A stretch of DNA of 64,000 bases from Mercenaria mercenaria (taxonomy: Eukaryota > Mollusca > Bivalvia > Venerida > Veneridae). Of the stretch, positions 53,182 to 64,000 are shown in pieces. Made by a program: the position numbers and the translations under genes. The DNA lies in contig NC_069377.1 in the NCBI RefSeq assembly GCF_021730395.1, forward strand, positions 46,330,501 to 46,394,500, written 5' to 3'. The first letter of the stretch is position 1; each line of letters opens with the position of its first letter. The notes beneath the pieces were generated by a model. That model was not told the origin of the DNA. It searched no databases and was given only the letters and a program-made list of their open reading frames with translations.

Positions 53182-54165
53182 TTACCAATTATTTTTGAAC
53201 TCAAAATCATTATCAACAACAGTACATTCTGAAATATTTTCATCCTTTACTAACGCAAAAAATTGTTTTTGATAACTGTCATTCTTATGCCACCTGGAAA
53301 GACAATCAGCTATGCGGTTTTCACTTGTAAGGATATGTTGGGCTCGTATCTCAAATTCATTAATTGCAGCTATAAAACATACTTCTCTGAGACAGGACTG
53401 TAAAAAGGAACATCTTGCTTTACCAGTATTCAATGCAATGCAAACAGACAAATTGTCACATAACACAATAATACGACGGTGTTTGAAATTACTTCCCCAT
53501 AAATGCAAACATACCACTAAGGATAACATTTCTAATGCCCCTATATGTAAATTTTTATCTAGAATATAAACAGGAAACTGAACATGGAAGTAATTACCTT
53601 CCCAGTATCCACCACAACTCTCTAAGCATGAATCTGAAGAAAATATTTGATCAGGTTCAGACCAATCACCCAATGACATTAATGAAACCCCATTGTACAA
53701 AGAGAGAAATTCATTCCACCACAGCAAATCCTTTTTAACTTCAGAAGGAATGTGAGATTGCTGTAAGGCATCTCTCTCATATAGCTCCCTTAACCAGTTT
53801 AGTAACCTACTAACAAATATTCTACTGGGTTTTACACAAGCTCCAATGAAATTTAATTTCCCTAGTAATTGTTGTACCTCTTTCAAAGATGCTGTTTCCT
53901 TTTCTAACCAAATTGTAATCAATTTTGTAATTTCCTCTAACCTTTCAGGTGTAATTTCCATTGTCATTTTAATAGTGTTAAAAAGAACTCCTAAAAAAAG
54001 GCATAATTTGACAGGGGGGACAACTTTTACTCGATGACTCTTGTAATCCAGATCTTGACAAAACTTGACCTAATGTAAGATATGCAAACTGTGCATTTTC
54101 TAATTTTTCAGCTCCTGCTAAATCATCTAAATAATTTAAAACAGATATACCTGTATATAGCATAA
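53182..54165 (-). CDS. Reverse transcriptase / RNase H segments of the Ngaro fossil
   Basis: The upstream segment (53978-54163) carries the RT catalytic box 'YLDDLAG'. The longer segment (53182-53967) has the RT thumb-like 'LQQLLGKLNFIGA'-type block and an RNase H-like domain with 'IFSSDSCLESCGGYWEG', 'ALEMLSLVVCLHLWG', 'VLCDNLSVCIALNTGKA' and 'ILTSENRIADCLSR'. This is the DIRS/Ngaro type of RT-RH. Confidence 0.88.
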
Positions 54166-54405
54166 AAGAATAAATGCTATAGCATTAGTGACCTTCTGAC
54201 AGATCTGAGCTGCACTTCTTAGTCCCATTGACAGTACCACATCACAAAATATATGTTTTTTTCCAAATGTAAGCCACCAGATTATAATTGAAAAAGGATT
54301 TTACAAAGAAGGAAAAATACCCAAATGTTCCGAATTACCCACAATATCAGTAAGGCAATTATATGCTCGATAATTAAATATTTTAATTTATTAAAATAAA
54401 CCAAT

Positions 54406-55673
54406 GAAATTCTAATGGAAGACTATGAGCAATAATTTGCATATACATAGTAGAAGATATTGCAAGAGGATGGCAGGCAGCTTGGTATATTTAAAGATTA
54501 TGATCATAGATCTCATAATTTTTCATAAAAAGGGGCTTTAGTGCAGCTTGAGTATGTGTAGATCTTCTTTCAAAGAGTCGTTGATTTTAATAATTGACCG
54601 TCTTTAATAAGTCATTGGTAGTTTTCACTTTTCACAGAATGATCAAACTGAGCTAAAACAAACTGGTGCAAACATACATTCTAGCATAAAACTGCTGTTC
54701 TTGTCACTTTTCGGTGGTGTTTTAATAAGAGAGAAAACGTGTGTTAACAGAAAGATTCTCGCGTAAAACCATTTTATATATGCGCGTTCCATGGCAAAGC
54801 GTCTCCAAAAGGAATATTCAAATGGAAATGACGTCAACGTGAAAAAAAGGAAACAATTAGATATTCCTGTGCATTTCATGGAAATTTAATGACGTTGAGG
54901 GAAAATGTATTCATTTTTTTCCGCGTTTAACTCGTGATTCTGCAGACGTTATTAAACGAAAATTACATGCGTTATCCCCATAATGTTGCAATTCTTTACG
55001 TGTAATGAAGAATTTTTTTTTACTAAACTTCCTTTGGCGGAATACTTGCTCTACACAGTCCCTTGTTTTGCCTAAATAATGCTTTTCCACCAATTAGTTT
55101 TATCAATTAATGATAATAGACAACTGATTTAGACAATGTATGGTTTCTAATTAGACAGTATGCGTACTTTTTGCATATCTATCATGTCCCAACAGTCATG
55201 TAATGTCCATAATTTAATTCCAGATAGACATTGTTAAATGTCAAACAATAGGTCTGGATAATTGCAAATATATAATGCATTAGTGTAATAAAAATGTACC
55301 ATATAACATTGGCTTCCTAAAAGGTCGGCATGAGCCAGTATTTGGTGTGATATCAGATATAGGGAACACTCAGACAGCTGAAGAGTAAACGATTTGTGAT
55401 TAAACAACTTCCATATTTAACACTAATATAGCTGACAAATTTACAAAATTAACACATAAGTACAAGTGAAAAAAAAACTCAACTGTTTTGGAAGTTTGAA
55501 ACCGTGTAATTTCATTTGTAACAAGAGAGGCGAAAAACGGGCACCTCTTTTCAATAGGCGCTTGCTTGTACACATTGTTTTCTGAATATCTACGTACGAA
55601 CACTACTAGTACTGTACTGAACACAGTCTGTCTAGTAAAAATGAAATAGTATATGTTATAAAAATATTTAAAG
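54406..55673 (+). promoter_or_regulatory. Upstream region of the second DEG/ENaC gene
   Basis: About 1.3 kb between the Ngaro and the channel start. AT-rich; no repeat, exon or clear core promoter motif was recognised. Confidence 0.35.
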
Positions 55674-55855
55674 ATGGATGCGGACAATAAGAAAAGATCG
55701 TTTCCGGAAGTTCTAAGGGAGTTGATGGAGTCGAGTACTGTCCATGGTATTCCGAAAATAGCGTCCTCCCGCCAGGTGGCGGTAAAGGTCATGTGGTGTA
55801 TTCTCATGATCGCGGGATTTTGTGTTTTAACCTTTCAGCTTGTGGCGTTATTCAG
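55674..55855 (+). CDS. DEG/ENaC-2 exon 1: N-terminus, HG motif, TM1
   Basis: Starts 'MDADNKKRSFPEVLRELMES' and continues 'STVHGIPKIASSRQVAVK'. Donor AG|GTAAGA. Aligns without gaps to exon 1 of the upstream paralogue. Confidence 0.94.
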
Positions 55856-58800
55856 GTAAGAAAAATATCTTTATTTACGTATTAAAGCGGTTCTATCCAC
55901 ACCTTTTTTATTCTAGGCAAAGGTAGTCTGCATTTTGGCATAAACTGAAAATGACCGTTGTATCAGGCATGTTACGAAATGCTAAAACACGATATTAAAC
56001 GTATTTTTAACCCTGCTAACTTTTTATAATGAAATTGTCCAGCTTTCAATTTGGACAGTATCATTAACTGTTAAAAGGGGTGCTTACCAAAAAGATACTG
56101 ACTGAATTGCGAACAGTGCAGATCTTGATCAGACTGCAGGGATGTGCAGGCTGATCATGATCTACACTGGTCTCAAAGGTAGAATCAATTGCTTCCAGTA
56201 TGATAAGGGTTAAATTTATTACATGTTTATCAGTGAATAATTGAAATATTAGAGTGTAGGTGGTTGCAATTTGTTGAACGCCATAGAAAAAGGCATGAAT
56301 TAACTAGAAAATGTGTTTGTGTTCAGTGTATTCACTTGTGATCTTACATTTGACTCATCACATTGAAACAAACGTATATCATTTATATCTATTACACCCA
56401 TACTTATGTTCCCACATCTCAAGGTATTTTCTGTTTTAGGACATTTCAGTCTCATCCTGTGCAGACAACAGTGTCACTGGATTTCAGTACACTTCGGTTT
56501 CCCGCCATTTCTTTCTGCAACATGAATCCAGTTAGAAAGTCCAAGATTGGTATGTCACAACAGCTGAGGGATACAGTGTTTCCAAAGGTATTGCTGCGTT
56601 GTATCGTGTTTGTCTTGTAACCATTTTAAAAGAAAAATCAAATGAAATATTTTCATTGTAAAATTTGTGTATTCATCGATAAAATGTCTACATAGCTTTA
56701 TTGCTCAACAAACAATTTTTGGGAGCAATTTCAAAGGAGAATGTTTTTTTAAAGGATTATTTTTCTTAAATGCGACATCTCAATTGAGAAGACATGTTTT
56801 ACTAACTAGCTTATATATAGTTTTCAAATCATTGCAATGCCCTAAAGTATTGAAAATGAGGTCTTAGAATTTAATTATTATATGGATTAAAGAAAGAACT
56901 GAAATAGTATAATGTAACCTAGAAACTTCATCTAAATGTATAACAAGCATGGCTGACATATACAATGAAACAAGTTTTGTCAACATCAATGATTGAAATT
57001 CTGATATTTTTTTTTGTATGTATGACGGATCTTGCCAGCATTTTTATTTCCCTTACGCTTCCACAACTGAGTGGAAAATGGAAACGTGTGTGTTTTTGTA
57101 TTTTGCATAACATGCCTTCTGTTACTATTGCGTATGTTTGGGTTTCACCTAGCGGAGATAACTTTTATTTACACTGTCCTGTGACTTGGGAACATTGTGA
57201 GGGTAAGAGTGAGGTTAGGTGCACGTTGTTCGTTTTGTCTTGAGTGTGTGTTGGTATGATTGCTCTGTGTGACAGTGTGTGTGTGGGGGTGTGAGTTTGT
57301 AAACGCTGCCAACTGGGTAATTTCGTATGAATACACACCAACGTACTGGGGATACGCCTCGAACCGGGGAATTCCCCAGTTCATTTTAACAACACCACGT
57401 TATTCTTGACCTTCAAATTAGTCATACCTCGAAATTTGAGCTGATTCTGAGCGATAGAAATTTATTCCCCGGTACGCTGGTTCTGGTCATACACATATCT
57501 CACACACAATTAGAATTTTACAACGGTGTGTATCTTTCGCTATTTACTGCAGTTCCCCAGTTTACCTGTATACAACTCGTAGTACATACACACAAAGGTT
57601 TAAATTATTTTCACTAATTTAACATAATGATTTCGTCATTATAAGCTTATGAGTGAAAAGATTATGTTGATTAATTCATCAATTACCAATTAAATATCTT
57701 TTTACGTTCACAAGACAGTATTATATATTTATGTTACCGCATATCTTTTCCGGCTTATTGTGTTATGCGCTTTTATTTCTAAGTTAATGACTTGATTTGA
57801 CAATACTTATGTTAAACTGAGAATATTATAATACACAGGAACACTACTCAGAATATACATTCTATATATATTCATCGCAACAAACTTTCAACTTCAGGCG
57901 CGGTGCTGAAATATACTAATTCCTTTTGAATTACCGTGCTGCATTTGAAAAAAATAAATGTAGTATTACCTCCAAAGATGTTCATATATTCAGCTCATAA
58001 TGCAATAACCTATGTAAATTCAACAGTAATTAATACAGCAAAGCCAGAGAATTTTAATACAGTTTCGTTATTTGTAAAAAAAGAACAACAACATTTTGTA
58101 CATTAACTTATTGATATTATTTACTACACATCAAAGAAATGCATATGAGGATCTGACTCTAGTACGTTTAAAAACATGATTAAGAACAGGTGAAAATAAT
58201 AAAACCTATATCATACAGAAGCTAATTCATGCAATTATCTTAACACAGGATTTTCATGCTATTTTGTTATATTGTTTTGATATTGATTTTGTTCATCAAT
58301 CGCAATGTGTTGAAAACTATGATGTCAAAATGTCCCAAAAGTAAAAGAGATACTAATACCTCTCAAAAACCTGTGCTGCATTTGAAACAGCATTTGTTAT
58401 GTCATTACCTCCTACGATGTTTATACATGTATAATACATGTATAAGCAGCTGTCAACTTGTTACGCAATTATCTACGTATGTTGAAGAGTAGTGAATACT
58501 ACAAAGCCGAAAGAGTTTAATACAGTTTTATTTTATTAAGTATTTGTCAAATTTAGAGACCACATTAAACAAAACATTAGTACATTATCTGATTGATTTT
58601 ATCTACTACACATCAAAGAAAATGACACAAGGATCTGACTCCAATACATTCTTAAAACTGTTTAAACACTTGGAAATTCTAAAGCCTAGATCATAGCTTA
58701 CTCGTGCATTTACCTTCACACAGGCATTTCATGCTATTTTTGCGCGATTTTTGTTTAGCGATCGCCAAGTCTAGAAATTCATGACAGAAAAATGTTTCAA

Positions 58801-58973
58801 CAAAGCATAGGCTATAAAGTGTGTTGTACATGTCCGAAATAATTGTACGACGGTTCAAATAAAATGATAATGCTGCGGCTGCACGGGTTTAGGATCATTT
58901 GGCAAAAAATATAGAAACCGTGAGACATCAATTAAACACATGGGAATCACAGCAAAACAATTCTCATGCAAAA

Positions 58974-59012
<39 letters not shown>

Positions 59013-62000
59013 AATAAAATAAAATTTGATGTTCACATAACGAACAGATGTTTCCTACAGAAAAACTGTCCCCAGATTCTGCAACCTGAAGCACACTATC
59101 ATAAAACTTATATCATGAATTTGCTATATTTTAATAAGCGTCTTATCTTTATGAACTGTCGCTTTTAGCATTATAAAAGTTATTAAGTTGTTACACAAAA
59201 ACCATTAACGTGTAAAGTTTGAAAGTCTCAGTGCGTTACTGACATACCAAGGGTAATTTTTACAATGCATAAAGTAATATTATGCTCATTAACCAAAAGG
59301 AGTTTTTTTCTGTCACTGACATTCCTATCATTCTACAATAAGTATGAATATGACATACAATTATATCTGCGCATGATAATTTCTTCAACTTCAGGTCCGT
59401 AGAAGTTCAATTTGATCAAAACAACGTTTTAAGAAATTTTGTTTGTTGGACGGGGTGGGAACGACCTCACTCACCTGCTTTTCAGTTTTGTTGATTCAGC
59501 GATGTATCACACCGTGCGTTTATTGCGGTAGCATTTTATGTGGTATTTTTGGGAAATAAAGAACGAAAATTATTGATGATTGAACTGACAGTGCTGATGA
59601 AATAGAAACAATCACAGTATTCTACAGATGAGTTCCCGAGGTATTAGAAAATACGCATCGTATGAATTCACAACTTATTATACATGTACTAATCGTTTGA
59701 TTGAAACTTGAAAACAGAGAAATTTTATTGCGTTTGAAGGATTTTATTGAATATAAAGCTTTTAAAACATAACGATATTATTCGTTGTTACATATATGGT
59801 TATTTCATACTTCACTCATGTAACTGACCGACACAAAATAAAACATTTCCCTATTCGATGACACATTAACGCAGTATTTATTATGGGTTCAAGTATATTT
59901 ATCTTTAGTTTTGACAGTGGCATACGTATGATTTACTGGTATCAATAGCATTGAGGGAAACATAAATTTATATATAATAATCATAAAGATACTTACGATA
60001 TAAATGTTTTGATTAAAACAACAATATCAAGAATTTAAAATACCTATGACTGATTTCATTTTAATCTTCCTTGATCAGAACGATTTTTACACGAGCACTC
60101 CGTTTCTGCATGTACTTTGTTTTGAAAGAGTACTGATAAACTTTGCGGTAAATTCAGCTGTTGCTTCAGTTTTCATTCTCATACCTTTGTAATGTTTTAC
60201 TTTATATACATTTTCGTGATCGAATTTCCAGATAGTTTTGTTTGCAATTAAATCATGTTCAGTTTCTAAAGGAAGAATCGTCACAAAATTGGGAAAAGAC
60301 TTTCCAAGTGTGGGATTCGAACACACGACCTTCACAAATTTTGAAATATTAACTATATAAAGTCAACGTTTTACTGAAGCCTGGTTTTTTTAAAAAAAGA
60401 TAAAAACAGAACCTTTATATGGGAAAATAGTTTGGAAACAAAATAACTATGACTGGAAATGCTGTAAACTTTGTTTAAGTCTTTTTTAATATTGATTGCT
60501 ATTTTCCCGGGCAAGAAATAACGATTTTCTTGCAAAAGTCAGGGACTGCGAGTCATTGCGGAGTTTGAATTAAGATTCCCGGATTTTTATTCCCTGTTTC
60601 CGCATATCGATCCTAAAATTTTACTTTGCATCTAAATAAGCGCCAAATTCTTTTTTTCTAAGAAAATCGATTTTCGTTAACCTGTTATCGGAGAGAAAAG
60701 CGCAAATAAAAATAAATGCTTTGTTTCTGTCATTCTTCCTGATTTAGAGTCATGTGTTTGCCTCAGTTCTATCTTATTCAAATTAATTACCTACTACTAT
60801 TGTTTTCGTCTCAAGCCTGAGTCATGAGTTGATATCCTACTCTGGGAACGCCATTTTTGTAATGCCTTATCTTTTTGAAACTTATCATTATTAAATAGCA
60901 AATAGCTCGCACAATAAAAGTCCGACAAGTTTGCATGAGCTCCTATAAAGCTTTTTATTTTACGTTAATAAACTTTAGTAACCCCTCCCCATAAAAATCC
61001 TCAGAAATCGGACTTAGAAATTCCATTCCGATATACTAAAGCAAGAATAAGTCTGATGAGTCATTAAAACATGGACTATAAGTAGCATGTAATTTGGGTT
61101 GATTTTATCATAAAAGCTGTCCTTTTTCAATACCAAAAAAAGCACATCAGAACGCCAAGAATGCACAAGATGGAACTACTGTTTTCAAAATGTTCCGGTG
61201 GGGTGGGGAGGGACAGATGGGGACATGCCCACGGACCCTACTAGTTGTTCTACTACAAATATTTTGCACCCCTTACACCAAATCCTGTATCCGCCCTGAG
61301 ATTTGTGAATGCCTAATTAAATTTTTTAGTTAAAACATAAAGAAGGAACTAAAACATACAATATTACTCATTCTTGCAAACCAGACGGGGATTTCCGGTA
61401 TCTTTACCGGTGCTGGAAAAGTCCATCTTACACCCCGGGATGGTTTAAGATGACTCTCGTGCTGTAAATGACGTATAAGAACTACATTTGTGTAGTAATT
61501 TATATTCTATTTAAAAAAACGGAATGGAAATTCAGTACCTTGACAGTTCCTATTGGTTCCTGATAGCATATTTCTCGATTCAAATCACGTTATTTTATCA
61601 AAAATTCATAACGTTACGCTGCAACTGGTAAAACAAAACCGGAACTAAACATTGTTGTTTGCTTTGAAACGTCATGATGTCTTTCCTCTTTACGGACGTT
61701 GGTATCCCGCGCTTTGTTTAAATATACTGCTATAAGAAATAGTTCTAAAAAAGAAAGCTGTTCAATTGATTTTATTTTTATTATTATTTCTTGAAACCGG
61801 TATGCAAGAAAAAGATTCTACCACTGGTTATAGGTGCAGATGGAAATATCCGGCTCTCGGGTAACTGTTAAGGCGGTAACTCGGCAGAGAGCCTCGTTAC
61901 CACCTAAACAGTTACCCTCGAGGCCAGATATTCCTATCTGCACCTACAACCAGTGAAAGAATCTTATAATATCGAAGTTCAAAAGTTGCTGTAGGCAATG

Positions 62001-62858
62001 GAAAGTGATTTAAGCACACAACTGATAAAACCAGATACTGTTTTGTGCTTTATCATGTCTCTGCATCATGAGTCTGGTTTGTTCTTCGATTGTTCTATGT
62101 CTTGTCATAAAAAGTTATTTTAATGTTAACATTTGACATAGACAATTTTTGATTGAATGTCGAATGACTGACGTGCTACATGTACCTACATACAGAATAT
62201 AGAACTTTCTCTATTGTCTGACCGCCTCTGTTTTCGGGTTAGAACCGCTGACTTAAAATCACTCGTAAGTACTCACTGATTAAGGGGCATGGGTTCAATC
62301 CTTGCTACCGACCAGGTCTCTTTATGTAAGAAAGATGACTACTTGATCTTTCCAGGAACGATTGTTGAGTAAACTGCCCACCTGACATAACTGAAAAAGT
62401 GTTTAAAAAGGCGTAAAATCCATCCAATCAAATTAAGTCCCTCGGTTGTCTTTTCTCATATATATGATATGTAACAGGAGCTTCCGCATTCACCATTTTA
62501 ATAGCTAGTTCCTCGTTTCAACTTTACACACGTACCCGGTTAGTTATACACTTATACCTCATTTAGTCTTTACACTAACTCCCCGTTTAGTTGAAACACA
62601 AAATTCCACATTTCGTCTATACACAAACACCCGGTTTGTTACACATTCACCTCAGTTGGTTTAAACACAAAATTCCCCGCTCTGAATGTGAAAAATCTTC
62701 TTGCTTAACAATTGAAGATAGCTTTAATCTAAAGCCTCGGATAATTTTAAGATCATAAGAATAAGAGTTGATAGAAATATGATAACTGTAGCTACAGTAA
62801 TAAAGAAGTTCCCAGTTGGTAGGTTTATAGCTTACATCCCCGATTGGTTGCGTTTACA

Positions 62859-62896
<38 letters not shown>

Positions 62897-64000
62897 GGTC
62901 GTCTACGCGTCCGCGTGCTGGGTTAATGTTTGGGGAAGCCGCGTTTTTTGAACGTGGTTTTCCCTGTTGGATATCTATCCTTGTTCTTTTGACACATCAT
63001 ATTTTTTTCACCACTAAAACAGTAGGTGCTAGGATATATTTGTTTGTGTATGATTTACCATTTCTTCGCTCTTGCAGTTGTTAAGACAATTAATTTATTG
63101 AAAAAAAAAAGACTTTAAACAATTCGATAATAAAATGAAGTATCAGTATCACTCAATACTTTTATTAGAAGATATTGCATATTTGTTTGTAAAAAAATAT
63201 CACATTTATCAACAGGTGTTGTGATACGTATTAAACATGTAGCATTAGTAAAGGTGTAATTATAATGATCTATAGTACCTATAAGATACTACGTTATAAT
63301 ATATAAGCCCATTTGGCATGTTTTCATACTCGGAACCAACAAATAAGATCCGCCTCCGGAAGTATCAGGTAAAACCTCATAGGCAAACCCAGTATCGCTA
63401 CTTCTGATTACAGGGTGTAAGTAAAATCAAGACTTGATTTTCTACCATGTTTACAACCACAGGAAAAGAACATGTTCGCATGCGATGTTTCAACTCTTTA
63501 TCTAACAATGTGTGGAAGGAATACAAGAAGAAGCCAGTTCTATAAGTATAACAGTTTTATCATTGCAGAAACAGAAGTATACATTAGCTCCGACGGAAAC
63601 TCCTACAGAAACAGACGAGACAAAAGCGCGCAAAAAGAGACAACTTGATCTACCAGACGCTTCAGCTTCAGCAGTGTCGGTTGACGTTTCTCTCCTTGAA
63701 ACAAACGACACAGAAAATATTCCCTACTCCGGCGATTACGAGATGATAGATGAAGAATCTGATATTTATAATGCAAATAAAACTGTCAGAGACGTTTCAA
63801 ACACAACTGTATCCGGTCTCTTAAAAGAAACCGTCAGTGGTGCTGCGAATGAAACTTTTACTGATGAAGCTGGTGAAGCCGTCACAGTTGCTTTAGATGA
63901 AACTTTTACAGATGAAACTGGTGAAACCGTGACAGTTGATTCGAATGAAACTTCTACCGAATCGTCCTATGAAAGCTCGACTTATTCTTCGTTTTATTAT
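55674..64000 (+). CDS. DEG/ENaC subunit 2, first three coding exons, runs off the right edge
   Basis: Paralogue of the preceding channel gene and probable tandem duplicate. Residues 1-110 are encoded by exons of 182 and 148 nt, identical in length and phase to gene 1. 'HGIPKIASSRQ' and 'SKIG' are unchanged between the two. Shown parts: HG motif, TM1 'VKVMWCILMIAGFCVLTFQL', 'LRFPAISFCNMNPVRKS'. Exon 3 begins after a 7.0-kb intron, where gene 1 has only 0.43 kb, and encodes a furin-type RKKR (131-134). A long Thr/Glu-rich tract with sequons and in-frame repeats continues to the window end. TM2 and the cysteine ladder are not in view. Subunits of this family trimerise, so co-assembly with gene 1 is possible but not shown. 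Confidence 0.92.
56007..56213 (+). repeat. MITE family 2 copy in DEG/ENaC-2 intron 1
   Basis: Ends TTAACCCTGCTAAC and TGATAAGGGTTAA; interior 'CTGAATTGCGAACAGTGCAG' and 'CAAAGGTAGAATCAATTGC'. More diverged than the 34.3-kb copy. Confidence 0.75.
56440..56587 (+). CDS. DEG/ENaC-2 exon 2: first palm segment
   Basis: Acceptor TTTTCTGTTTTAG, donor AAG|GTATTG. It encodes 'TFQSHPVQTTVSLDFSTLRF', 'PAISFCNMNPVRKSKIGMSQ'. Gapless with exon 2 of the paralogue. Confidence 0.94.
57930..58745 (+). repeat. Tandem duplication of a ~430-bp segment in DEG/ENaC-2 intron 2
   Basis: Copy 1 (about 57930-58265) and copy 2 (about 58368-58745) share 'GTGCTGCATTTGAAA', 'ATTTACTACACATCAAAGAAA'-like sequence, 'AGGATCTGACTC', 'AAAGCC(A/G)(G/A)AGA' and 'TTCATGCTATTTT'. 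They are in the same order and orientation with many changes, so the duplication is old. No family assigned. Confidence 0.75.
58971..59025 (+). repeat. (AAAT)n microsatellite
   Basis: About 11 AAAT units shifting to AAAAT at the right end, in DEG/ENaC-2 intron 2. Confidence 0.95.
59026..61811. other. Intron sequence, little recognised
   Basis: AT-rich inner part of DEG/ENaC-2 intron 2. A minus-strand 'GTGTTCGAATCCCACA' at about 60305-60325 looks like a lone B box and may mark a very old SINE. 'GGTGGGGTGGGGAGGG' lies near 61198. No gene seen. Confidence 0.4.
61812..61965. repeat. Palindromic MITE-like element, ~70-bp arms
   Basis: Left arm AAGATTCTACCACTGGTTAT, 'AGGTGCAGATGGAAATATCC', 'GGGTAACTGTTAAGGCGGTA'. 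The right arm (61896-61965) is its inverse with about a dozen differences. The loop is about 15 bp. Confidence 0.8.
62217..62426 (+). repeat. tRNA-derived SINE, old copy
   Basis: Decayed B box GGGTTCAATCC; body and end 'AGTAAACTGCCCACCTGACA', 'AACTGAAAAAGTGTTTAAAA' and 'GGCGTAAAATCC' match the SINE family seen at 6.1, 26.2 and 43.5 kb. The middle is shortened. Confidence 0.7.
62480..62690 (+). repeat. Degenerate short tandem repeat
   Basis: Loose repeats of 30-35 bp: 'ACACAAA(C/A)(A/T)CCCGGTT(T/A)', 'ACCTCATTTAGTCTTTACAC' and 'CCCCGTTTAGTTGAAACACA'. Weak but more regular than chance. Confidence 0.45.
62863..62895 (+). repeat. (TG)n microsatellite
   Basis: About 16 TG units in DEG/ENaC-2 intron 2. 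Confidence 0.95.
63569..64000 (+). CDS. DEG/ENaC-2 exon 3 (partial): furin motif and acidic repeat tract
   Basis: Acceptor TTTTATCATTGCAG, phase 0. It opens 'KQKYTLAPTETPTETDETKA' then 'RKKRQLDLPDAS'. RKKR|Q is a canonical convertase site. A Glu/Asp/Thr-rich stretch with sequons (NDT, NKT, NTT, several NET) follows. From 63848, two 48-bp units encode 'NETFTDEAGEAVTVAL' and 'DETFTDETGETVTVDS', and a third starts 'NETSTE'. The exon is open to the window end. Confidence 0.88.

Larger units (their letters stand above)
49270..54405 (-). mobile_element. Ngaro (DIRS-order, tyrosine-recombinase) retroelement, fossil
   Basis: On the minus strand the order is A1, RT/RNase H region, tyrosine recombinase, SGNH hydrolase, B1-A2, B2: the split direct repeat plan of Ngaro elements. 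A (about 117 bp) is at 54289-54405 and 49796-49911; B (about 155-165 bp) at 49912-50065 and 49270-49434. Paired repeats differ at only one or two positions, so the insertion looks fairly young. It is broken, with at least a few breaks, and no gag-like part was recognised. An old SINE remnant lies between the hydrolase and recombinase regions. Confidence 0.88.

Noticed and set aside
60290-60335. tRNA-like B box GTTCGAATCC on the minus strand
   Set aside because: No A box or acceptor stem at the right distance. At most an old SINE relic, not a tRNA gene.

Overview
The window looks like nuclear DNA of a bivalve mollusc, probably a venerid clam. It is AT-rich, has small exons in long introns with GT-AG borders, and is packed with short inverted-repeat elements, tRNA-derived SINEs and tandem-core repeats of the kind typical of clam genomes. 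One of the short elements carries the spurious reading frame '[16 protein letters not shown]' that recurs in clam sequence. No bacterial, organellar, CRISPR, rRNA or genuine tRNA locus was seen.

Four host genes can be read exon by exon. (1) Minus strand, 3.8-10.0 kb: the N-terminal SET-domain half of a KMT5B/KMT5C (SUV4-20H) histone H4-K20 methyltransferase. Its C-terminal exons lie beyond the left edge. (2) Plus strand, 12.9-19.9 kb: a complete 174-residue CYTH-domain protein in four coding exons, head-to-head with gene 1 across about 2.9 kb. (3) Plus strand, 29.8-45.2 kb: a complete DEG/ENaC channel subunit of 14 coding exons and 671 residues; every splice phase agrees. (4) Plus strand, 55.7 kb to the right edge: the first three coding exons of a second DEG/ENaC subunit. 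Its exons 1 and 2 are exactly as long as those of gene 3 (182 and 148 bp), so the two are a tandem duplicate pair.

The rest is mostly repeats. The left 8 kb holds tandem-core, Helentron/pearl-like elements sharing the 3' end GAGCTAA. The last CYTH intron carries a foldback-like inverted block of a palindromic 'CCAGAGTAG' minisatellite, itself invaded by a MITE, a CAGGG-ended element and a LINE piece. From 19.98 to 21.19 kb is a Helentron-like element with a clear hairpin-CTAG end. At 22.7-23.7 kb is a young long-arm inverted-repeat element. At 25.4-28.0 kb two mariner-related elements lie side by side, one a nest of inverted repeats and a SINE, the other a decayed DD34D transposase. Between the channel genes lie a LINE RT remnant and a fossil Ngaro (YR) retroelement with its split direct repeats.

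The most interesting biology is in the channel pair. Both subunits carry a canonical furin motif (RQKR or RKKR) about 65-75 residues after TM1, where vertebrate gamma-ENaC is cleaved. Each is followed by a divergent acidic, sequon-bearing tract, which in gene 4 is built of in-frame 48-bp repeats. A MITE also ends 12 nt before exon 7 of gene 3 and must supply its branch point.
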